Source: JADLHS01 sp964561105 (GTDB taxonomy: Bacteria > Verrucomicrobiota > Verrucomicrobiia > Limisphaerales > JADLHS01). Taken from it: a stretch of DNA of 64,000 bases. The notes beneath the pieces were generated by a model. It saw nothing but the letters and a program-made list of their open reading frames with translations. It had not been told where the DNA came from and searched no databases. The position numbers and the translations under genes are program-made. Of the stretch, positions 1 to 6,816 are shown one piece after another. Position 1 is the stretch's first letter. Each line of letters starts with the position of its first letter. Location of the stretch: assembly GCA_964561105.1 (NCBI GenBank), contig CAZLOH010000009.1, positions 48,421 to 112,420 on the forward strand, given 5' to 3'.

Positions 1-1456
1 CGCGGACGAGTTCCGCCATGGGTTTGCCCTGCCATTTGCCCTCGCCGCGTCCGCCCATTTCACCAATGGAAATATGCTTCTCATTCATGGCGGTGACCGA
101 GCCGATGAAGCCCGCATAGCTGACATTGGCCCAGGCGTAGCCGTAATTGGGCTGCTCGATGATTACCACGGCGTTGGGCTCGAGTCCCACGCCTTTCATG
201 TAATCGAGAATGCGGCCGTGGTAGATGTGGCCGTCCGCCGTGGCCTTGCCGAAGACCGCGAAGCCGCTGCAATGAAACAGTTCCGGGAAGATGTTTGCCA
301 GGCGCGCTTCCTGCCGGTCCAGCCCGGCTGCCGCGCCCATTGCGTCCATCTCCGCCAGATAACGCGGATCAATGAACGGTTCGACGGCCTGTTGCGCCCG
401 TTCAATCTCGCCGAAGAACCACGTGCCTTTCTCGAAGGAACTGCCCACGCCAACGCCGTAGAGAATCCGGTTCACCAGGTTTTGCACGCCGGCGCGCATG
501 AGGACTCCGTGCTGATGGCCCATTTCTTCGGGCGATCCTTTCAAGAAAAGCACACGCGTGTCGTCAATGAGTTCGAGCCGGCCCTGGCCTTCGGTGGCAA
601 CCACTTTGCGCTCACCCCGAGCCGGGCCGAGGGTGGGCGTCTTCAATTGCAGGAGTGAAAGGGCGGCTGGGATGAAACGGGTCAGGTGAGATAGCGCCAC
701 GGTTTCGATATGCTCTTCGGGTCGAGCGTTGAGTTTCCATCCCTGAGCCGGCGGGGTGGAGGCCAGCGACAAATCACGCAGTTCGGCGGTGACACTCAGT
801 TTTGAGCCATTCGCGAACCGGACTCGGACGGGCAGGGCGTCGGAATCGCGCAGCCACAGTCGCAGTTCGCCGGGCGGGAGTTTGGCGGACTGGGCCAGCG
901 CCGGTGATGCTTTTACGTTCAGCACGTGGCACGGCACATTGCCGATGGTTTCGGCGGGGAGCGCTTCCACGTTCAGCGAAAGCAGAGCGGCCACCAGTGC
1001 CCAGCGGGAAATGGGCAGGCGGAACGGTTGGAGTTTCGTGGTGTCCAACTGGTCGGGCGTGGCGCTGAAGCGTGGGACGCCGGCCTTGCCAATCACGCCG
1101 AAGTTTTTCGATGGTGAATGAATCCAGATTTCCTGTCCGTCGCGGGCCAGCGCGAGTGGCAGTTTGTCAATCTGCCCCGCCAGCTTGAGGTGGTCCGGCG
1201 CTTGGAACGCAAAGTCCACCGCCTGGTTGGCGATGCCTTTCGGCGCGCCTTCGGCGTCGGTGACGACGAGTTGTCCGGAGAGCACGGGCGGCTGGTTGGG
1301 ATTCGCCGGCTCGACGACCGAGGCCAGCGTCAGCAGGGTGTGTCCCAGCAGGCGTTTGGGCGCGGGGAAGAGGACGGCGGCGGCGACCACCAGGATCACG
1401 GCGAGTCCGCTGAAGGCGATGAGAGTTCGGAGCAGCCACTTTTTTGCAGAGGTCAT
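1..1456 (-). CDS. C45-family autoproteolytic acyltransferase/hydrolase (3' end outside window)
   Basis: Reading leftward from the ATG at 1456, an open frame of 485 codons continues past the window edge. Residues about 8-31 form an N-terminal membrane anchor or signal segment. Residues about 60-270 form an extracytoplasmic domain I do not recognise. The C45 (isopenicillin-N acyltransferase-like, Ntn-hydrolase) domain begins near residue 300 with a GSPEEMGHQHG-like stretch. The motif HCSGFAVFGKATADG gives Cys396 as the expected autoproteolytic nucleophile, followed by a typical HGRILDY segment. Family members process themselves and then cleave or transfer amide bonds; the substrate cannot be told here. 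It lies 138 bp downstream of gnd on the same strand. The domain call is good; the role is unknown. Confidence 0.8.
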   Translation of the reverse strand, partial: MTSAKKWLLRTLIAFSGLAVILVVAAAVLFPAPKRLLGHTLLTLASVVEPANPNQPPVLSGQLVVTDAEGAPKGIANQAVDFAFQAPDHLKLAGQIDKLPLALARDGQEIWIHSPSKNFGVIGKAGVPRFSATPDQLDTTKLQPFRLPISRWALVAALLSLNVEALPAETIGNVPCHVLNVKASPALAQSAKLPPGELRLWLRDSDALPVRVRFANGSKLSVTAELRDLSLASTPPAQGWKLNARPEEHIETVALSHLTRFIPAALSLLQLKTPTLGPARGERKVVATEGQGRLELIDDTRVLFLKGSPEEMGHQHGVLMRAGVQNLVNRILYGVGVGSSFEKGTWFFGEIERAQQAVEPFIDPRYLAEMDAMGAAAGLDRQEARLANIFPELFHCSGFAVFGKATADGHIYHGRILDYMKGVGLEPNAVVIIEQPNYGYAWANVSYAGFIGSVTAMNEKHISIGEMGGRGEGKWQGKPMAELVR

Positions 1457-1594
1457 AACAAGGAATGTCGCGGGTTCATTTTGCCGGGCCGACAACGTGG
1501 ATGCGCCTTCACCGTCGGCGGGGAAGACGTCCCGTTCGTCGGAGGGAACAGTGCGCCAGGTTTCGAGCACTGGCAAACCTATTCTGCGCGAAGC

Positions 1595-3067
1595 TTAAAC
1601 GTTGTAAGTGCTGCTGCTGGTCGTGCCGCCGCGCCCGGTCCAGTTCGTATGGAAAAACTCGCCGCGCGGTTTGTCCACGCGCTCGTAAGTGTGGGCGCCG
1701 AAGTAATCGCGCTGCGCCTGGAGCAAATTGGCCGGTAACACCGCGCTACGATACTGATCGTAGAACGCCAGGGCCGTGCTGAAGGCGGGGGCGGGAATGC
1801 CCTTCTTGGCCGCAGTCGCCACAATGTTGCGCCAGCTTTTCTGCGCCCGCTTGATCTCGCCACGGAAGTAATCGTCGAGCATCAGGTTGGTGAGCTTGGG
1901 ATTCCGGTCGTAGGCGTCCTTGATCTTGCCGAGGAAACGTGAACGAATGATGCAGCCGCCGCGCCACATGAGGGCGATGCCGCCGTAGTTCAGGTTCCAG
2001 CCGTATTCCCGGGCGGCGGCGCGCATGAGCATGTAGCCCTGCGCATAGCTGACGATCTTGGAGGCGTAAAGCGCGCTCCGGATGTCCTCGATGAATTTCT
2101 TCTTCCTCACCGGATTTGCAGCAATGGCCGAGAGGGCAGGGCGGGGACCTTTCAATTTCCGCGCGGCTTTCACCCGTTCATCCTTCAGCGCCGACACGCA
2201 GCGCGAATAAACCGCCTCCGCCATCAACGTGATTGGAATGCCGAGGTCCTGCGAATTGATGACCGTCCACTTGCCCGTGCCTTTCTGGCCGGCGGTGTCG
2301 AGGATCTTGTCCACCAGTGGCGTGCCGTCGTCGTCCTTCTTGGCCAGGATATCGCGGGTGATTTCGATGAGATAGCTGTCGAGTTCGCCTTGATTCCACT
2401 CCGCGAAAACGTCGTGCATTTCCCCGGCGCTCAGGCCGAGGCCGTTCTTCAAAATGTTGTAGGCCTCGCAGATCAACTGCATGTCCCCGTATTCGATGCC
2501 GTTGTGAACCATCTTCACGTAATGGCCCGCGCCGCCTTCGCCCACCCAATCGCAGCACGGCGTGCCGTCCTCGACTTTGGCGGCGACGCCTTGGAAAATG
2601 GCCTTCACGTGTGGCCAGGCGGCGGGGGAGCCGCCCGGCATGATGGAGGGGCCGTGGCGCGCGCCTTCCTCGCCGCCGCTTACGCCGGTGCCGATGTAGA
2701 GGAGGCCCTGGCTCTCGCACAGTTTTACCCGCCGGTTCGTGTCCTCAAATAACGAATTGCCGCCGTCAATAATGATGTCGCCTGGAGCAAGCAGGGGCAG
2801 GAGGTGCGAGATGAATTCGTCCACGGGCTTGCCGGCTTTGACGAGCATCATCACCCGGCGGGGGTGCTTGAGTTGAGCGATCATTTCTTCGAGCGAATGA
2901 GCGCCGAGGACTTTGGTGCCCTTGGCCTCGTGGGCGAGAAAATGATCCACCTTCTCGACGGTGCGATTATAGGCCACCACGGTGAAGCCGTGGTCGTTCA
3001 TGTTGAGGATCAAATTCTGGCCCATGACGGCCAGCCCGATGAGTGCGATGTCGCCTTTGGTTTCCAT
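1595..3067 (-). CDS. gnd: 6-phosphogluconate dehydrogenase, decarboxylating
   Basis: This 490-residue protein has the usual length for the long bacterial enzyme. It oxidises and decarboxylates 6-phosphogluconate to ribulose 5-phosphate, making NADPH in the oxidative pentose phosphate pathway (cytosol). The N-terminal Rossmann motif GLAVMGQNL is at about residues 11-19, IIDGGNS near 99-105, and the active-site block GHYVKMVHNGIEY places Lys185, His188, Asn189 and Glu192 in the expected order. The frame extends 18 codons further upstream, but that would run into the preceding gene, and the ATG at 3067 matches the family start. It follows a conserved unknown gene by 7 bp, so the two are probably cotranscribed. 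Confidence 0.96.
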   Translation of the reverse strand: METKGDIALIGLAVMGQNLILNMNDHGFTVVAYNRTVEKVDHFLAHEAKGTKVLGAHSLEEMIAQLKHPRRVMMLVKAGKPVDEFISHLLPLLAPGDIIIDGGNSLFEDTNRRVKLCESQGLLYIGTGVSGGEEGARHGPSIMPGGSPAAWPHVKAIFQGVAAKVEDGTPCCDWVGEGGAGHYVKMVHNGIEYGDMQLICEAYNILKNGLGLSAGEMHDVFAEWNQGELDSYLIEITRDILAKKDDDGTPLVDKILDTAGQKGTGKWTVINSQDLGIPITLMAEAVYSRCVSALKDERVKAARKLKGPRPALSAIAANPVRKKKFIEDIRSALYASKIVSYAQGYMLMRAAAREYGWNLNYGGIALMWRGGCIIRSRFLGKIKDAYDRNPKLTNLMLDDYFRGEIKRAQKSWRNIVATAAKKGIPAPAFSTALAFYDQYRSAVLPANLLQAQRDYFGAHTYERVDKPRGEFFHTNWTGRGGTTSSSTYNV

Positions 3068-3074
3068 AGGGAAT

Positions 3075-3578
3075 TCAGTGTGCGCCGAGTTGCAACCGCG
3101 GTTCGTGTTCGAGGAGCACATTCAGATTTGGCCAGTTGGCTTCGTTCATGTCGTTGAACGCATTCAGATAAACGGCCACGGCTTCGGGCGGATGCTTGGC
3201 CAGCAACGCATCCACGGCCGCCTTCAACTTCGCGTCGTCCACCGCGGCGGGCAGGTCCTCCACCACACCGTTCTCATTCGGGATGTCGAGCGCGTTCAGG
3301 AAGTCCACGAGCATGGCGCTTTGTTTTTTTACCAGCCAGGCGCGCAGCAACGTGCCGGCGGCAACGTCGAGGTGCGGACGGGCCAGGGTGGCGAGGATGA
3401 TGGCATTGCGTTCGACCCGGGATTGCCGCTCCAGGAACACCGGGCGCAAGTGGCGCGCTTCCGCCACGGCCTTGAGCACGGCGCGGTAGGTGGGTTTTTC
3501 CTCCTCACCGGCAAAGGTGATGATCTCGTTCGCCAACGCGGGAGACATGAAGCCGAGCAATTCGTGCGACTTGAGCAT
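3075..3578 (-). CDS. Conserved hypothetical protein upstream of gnd
   Basis: A 167-residue soluble, probably all-helical protein with no signal peptide or membrane segment. I recognise no named domain. It begins MLKSHELLGFMSP and continues with several amphipathic helices, and is rich in Ala, Leu and Glu. Its stop lies 7 bp before the gnd start, and the lpxI stop is 44 bp upstream of its start, so it sits in the middle of a likely lpxI-unknown-gnd transcription unit. Codon use matches the neighbours, supporting a real gene. A second in-frame ATG ten codons in is an alternative start. Function unknown. Confidence 0.8.
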   Translation of the reverse strand: MLKSHELLGFMSPALANEIITFAGEEEKPTYRAVLKAVAEARHLRPVFLERQSRVERNAIILATLARPHLDVAAGTLLRAWLVKKQSAMLVDFLNALDIPNENGVVEDLPAAVDDAKLKAAVDALLAKHPPEAVAVYLNAFNDMNEANWPNLNVLLEHEPRLQLGAH

Positions 3579-3622
3579 GGAATAATTTATATGTGAACGT
3601 GGCCTGGGCGGGTTGAACCGTT

Positions 3623-4441
3623 TCAGCCCACCGTGGCGACGGCAAGTTTGTGGCGGTCGGCCAGTTCAGTGCAAGTTTCTTGTTCGAGCAGCAGGCTCTT
3701 CCCGGATTCAAACGCCAGCACGGCGACTCCGGAGCGGGCGCAGGTTTCCAGGGTTTGCGGGCCCAGGCAGGGCACGTCAAAGCGCATGTCGTGATTGAGT
3801 TTGGAAACCTTCACCGCCACCGCGCCGCCGTCCTTCCCGGCGAGTTCGCCGCCGCGCGCCAGGCATTTATCCGTGCCTTCGAAGCCTTCCGCGGCCAGCA
3901 CCGTGCCTTCCTTGACCACCACGAGCTGACCGATCTCGAGCCGGGAGACTTCCTTCGCGATGCGGAAACCGAACTCGACGTCCATCCGCTGCTCCTCGGT
4001 CAACTTGCGCCCGAGCCGGAAGCCGGCTCCCGGCATCAATGGCTGGAGCCACGGACCGGCTTCGATCAACTTCACGCCATCCTTCTGAAGCTCGTCGGCA
4101 ATGGCGCCAAAGATCGTGTGCGCGTTCCGCTCCTTCAATTTGAACAACAGCCCCATCGCGCGCAGGTCGGGGCGGACCTCATAAAGATTTTTGGGCGCAA
4201 TCTGCCCGAGCATGACACATTGCTTGACGCCCCGGTCGGTGAAGGCGGCGATCATTTTCGACAGTTGGCCGACTTTGATCCAGACCAACTCATCCACCAA
4301 CGAAGCCAGCGTGGGATCGGTTTCGCCCACGAAAGCGACCGCCACGACGCGCTGACCAGCGGCCCGTGCTTGTTGGGCAAAGAGCAGTGGCAACGAGCGA
4401 TTGCCCGCCAGGAGGCCGATGGGGTCGGAGGTCGGATTCAT
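3623..4441 (-). CDS. lpxI: UDP-2,3-diacylglucosamine pyrophosphatase LpxI
   Basis: A 272-residue protein of the LpxI (DUF1009) family, which hydrolyses UDP-2,3-diacylglucosamine to lipid X and UMP in lipid A biosynthesis, replacing LpxH in many bacteria. The N-terminal domain starts with IGLLAGNRSLPLLFA and carries the VKVGQLSKMI-like helix. The C-terminal catalytic domain holds FEGTDKCLARGGELA and a terminal segment with MRFDVPCLGPQTLE, both typical of the family. The ATG at 4441 gives the normal length; an upstream extension of 15 codons starts with non-family sequence. The presence of lpxI implies an LPS-bearing outer membrane. The 192-bp region to the divergent histidine kinase should hold both promoters. 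Confidence 0.92.
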   Translation of the reverse strand: MNPTSDPIGLLAGNRSLPLLFAQQARAAGQRVVAVAFVGETDPTLASLVDELVWIKVGQLSKMIAAFTDRGVKQCVMLGQIAPKNLYEVRPDLRAMGLLFKLKERNAHTIFGAIADELQKDGVKLIEAGPWLQPLMPGAGFRLGRKLTEEQRMDVEFGFRIAKEVSRLEIGQLVVVKEGTVLAAEGFEGTDKCLARGGELAGKDGGAVAVKVSKLNHDMRFDVPCLGPQTLETCARSGVAVLAFESGKSLLLEQETCTELADRHKLAVATVG

Positions 4442-4633
4442 AATGATTCGTCCCGTTTGCGAACACGGGTGCTCATTAAATGACAAAGCGCGGGGGTTGT
4501 AAACCCGGCAGGGTGCGGCATTGCAAGTGATTGTCCGCCGAAGATGCCTGCGAGATTGGTCTTTAAGGTGCTGATGGAGATGAGTCTTACCCGCCGTCCA
4601 TCGGGCGTTTGCTGCGGTGAGAAGTCAATCAGC

Positions 4634-6355
4634 ATGGTCGAAGCTCAGTCATTTACGATAGCAGAGACATCGCCGGCTCCCTTGGTGAGCGACGATGCGA
4701 AAACTCCGTCGGAAGCCGCCCCGGCCCCGCATCAACATTGGCGCACTCTGGTGTTGGGCGCGATCATTGTCGTCAACGCCGCCGTCGCCGTCTGGCTGTG
4801 CCTGGAGGTGACGCAGGTTTCCCGCGGTCTGCTGACCGGTTCGGACGGAAATCTGTTGAACCGCGTGTCGCGGTGGCGCGATGTCGCGGTGCAAGCGATG
4901 GCAGGCGCGGGCTTGGTGCTGGCGTTGGTGACGTTCGCGGCCTTTCGCTTTACCGAGCTGGGTTGGGTGAAACGCTATACGGCCTCTCAACGAGAATGGG
5001 AATCCCAATGCAGCCGGTTGCGACTGTTGTTCGCGGAGAAAAAACGCGCCGAGGAACATCTCCTCACCATCCGCACCGGACTCAACAGCCGGATCACCAC
5101 GCTCACCGGCGAGATCAAGGAGCTGCAGGATGAATTGAATCGGCGGCGGCGAAATGAACGCTCACTTTCAGACCAGCGCCAGCGGCTCGAGGCCACCAAG
5201 GACGTGCTGCAAGTGCATGTGCAGGCGCGGGCGCAGGAATTGCAAAAATTGCAGCGCCAGTACGAGTTGATCCTCAATTCGGCGGGCGAAGGCATCTGTG
5301 GCGTCGAACCCGGTGGGAAAATCACCTTCGTCAACCCGACGGCCGCGCGTCTCCTGGGCCTGGAAGTTTCCAAAATGGTCGGCTGTGCCGAAACGGAAAT
5401 CTTCGGCGTTCCGGCGCAGCATGACACTGCCACTCTCTACCGGAACCAGGAAATCAAGCCATCCGAAGTCATCCTCAAGCGGGCCGATGGCACCACGTTC
5501 ACTGCCGAGTTCGTGCGCTCGCAAATCCGGGAGAACGACCGCGTGGTCGGGCGCGTGGTGTTGTTCAAGGACATCACCGAGCGCAAGAAATCCGCCGAGG
5601 CCCTCGAGCACAAAGCGGCGGAACTGGCGCGCTCGAATGCCGAACTTGAACAGTTTGCCTTCGTCGCCTCGCACGATTTGCAGGAGCCGTTGCGAAAAAT
5701 CCGCGCGTTCGGTGACCGACTGAAATCCAAATGTCACGCCACCTTGCCGGAGGAGGGGGCGGACTACCTGGACCGGATGCAAAACGCGTCCGCCCGGATG
5801 CAGACACTGATCAATGATTTGCTCACGTTCTCCCGCGTGATCAGCCGCAATGAGCCGTTTGTGGAAGTGGATTTGAACCAGATCACGCGCGAGGTGCTCG
5901 GCGATTTGGAAGTGCGCATCGAGAAAACACGCGCGCAGGTCGAAGTTGGCGATCTGCCCACGCTCGAAGGCGATCCTACGCAGATGCGCCAGTTACTCCA
6001 GAATCTGATTGGCAACGCGCTGAAATTCCACGCACCCGGTGCCAGTCCCCGGGTGCAGGTGCGCGCCACCTCCATCGAGGACGTCTATGCGGAGAATGAC
6101 ATTAGCCGGCTGACCGTGCAGGACAACGGCATTGGGTTCGACGAAAAGTATCTGGACCGGATTTTCGCCGTCTTCCAGCGGTTGCACGGCCGGCAGGAAT
6201 ACGAAGGCACAGGCATCGGCCTCGCCGTGTGCCGGCGAATTGTGGACCGGCACAAGGGCACGATCACGGCCAAGAGTAAGCCGGGCGAAGGCACGACTTT
6301 CATCATTGATCTGCCGCTGCCCCGGCGGCTCAAGGAGCGGCAACTCTTTGTATGA
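4634..6355 (+). CDS. Membrane-bound PAS sensor histidine kinase
   Basis: From the ATG at 4634 this is a 573-residue kinase; an in-frame start at 4544 would add 30 residues of unlikely sequence. Two transmembrane helices near residues 35-60 and 80-105 flank a short periplasmic loop. A charged coiled coil follows (about 115-205), then a PAS domain (about 210-325, LQRQYELILNSAGEGICGVE). The HisKA domain has phosphoacceptor His347 in FVASHDLQEPLRKI, and the HATPase domain has LIGNALKF, DNGIGFDEKY and GTGIGLAVCRRI. The HisKA type resembles cyanobacterial-phytochrome-like kinases that pair with small Rcp1-type receivers, and exactly such a receiver overlaps its 3' end by 4 bp. The signal is unknown. 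Confidence 0.9.
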   Translation: MVEAQSFTIAETSPAPLVSDDAKTPSEAAPAPHQHWRTLVLGAIIVVNAAVAVWLCLEVTQVSRGLLTGSDGNLLNRVSRWRDVAVQAMAGAGLVLALVTFAAFRFTELGWVKRYTASQREWESQCSRLRLLFAEKKRAEEHLLTIRTGLNSRITTLTGEIKELQDELNRRRRNERSLSDQRQRLEATKDVLQVHVQARAQELQKLQRQYELILNSAGEGICGVEPGGKITFVNPTAARLLGLEVSKMVGCAETEIFGVPAQHDTATLYRNQEIKPSEVILKRADGTTFTAEFVRSQIRENDRVVGRVVLFKDITERKKSAEALEHKAAELARSNAELEQFAFVASHDLQEPLRKIRAFGDRLKSKCHATLPEEGADYLDRMQNASARMQTLINDLLTFSRVISRNEPFVEVDLNQITREVLGDLEVRIEKTRAQVEVGDLPTLEGDPTQMRQLLQNLIGNALKFHAPGASPRVQVRATSIEDVYAENDISRLTVQDNGIGFDEKYLDRIFAVFQRLHGRQEYEGTGIGLAVCRRIVDRHKGTITAKSKPGEGTTFIIDLPLPRRLKERQLFV

Positions 6356-6816
6356 GCTTGATGCGGGATCATCTCATCTTGATGGCCGAGGACGACGCCG
6401 ATGATCGGCTGCTCGTGCGCGAGGCGTTCAAAGAATGTAAATCCGGCGGCAACGTGCGGTTCGTGGCGGACGGCGAGGAACTCGTGGATTATCTCTTGCG
6501 CCGGGGCAAATACTCGAAAGCCAGCGAATCGCCCCGGCCGGATTTGATCCTGCTCGATCTGAACATGCCGCGCAAAGACGGCAAGGAAGCTCTGAAGGAA
6601 ATCCGGGCGCACAGCGAACTGCGGCGGGTGCCCGTCGTCGTGTTCACCACCTCGCGCGCCGACACGGATATCGCCCGGATGTATGAATTGGGGGCGAACT
6701 CATTCATTGCCAAGCCCGCCGGTTTCGACGCACTGGTCGCCACCGTCACCCACCTCATGGGTTATTGGTTCGGCATCGTCGAACTGCCCGCCACCCTCAA
6801 CAACGCCAAGCCATGA
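6352..6816 (+). CDS. Rcp1-like single-domain response regulator
   Basis: A 154-residue stand-alone receiver domain. The acidic pair is in MAEDDADD, the phosphoacceptor is Asp69 in LILLDLNMPRKDG, the conserved Thr/Ser lies in VVVFTTS, and the switch Lys is in SFIAKPAG. The insertion around YLLRRGKYSKASESPRPD before the Asp strand is characteristic of Rcp1-type regulators, which carry no output domain and act by protein contact or as phosphate shuttles. The start ATG overlaps the kinase stop (ATGA) and the 3' end overlaps the hybrid kinase start in the same way, so translation is likely coupled across all three genes. Confidence 0.93.
   Translation: MSLMRDHLILMAEDDADDRLLVREAFKECKSGGNVRFVADGEELVDYLLRRGKYSKASESPRPDLILLDLNMPRKDGKEALKEIRAHSELRRVPVVVFTTSRADTDIARMYELGANSFIAKPAGFDALVATVTHLMGYWFGIVELPATLNNAKP

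Noticed and set aside
923..938. TGGCACGGCACATTGC resembling an RpoN site
   Set aside because: Lies inside the C45 gene and the GG to GC spacing is eleven, not ten.
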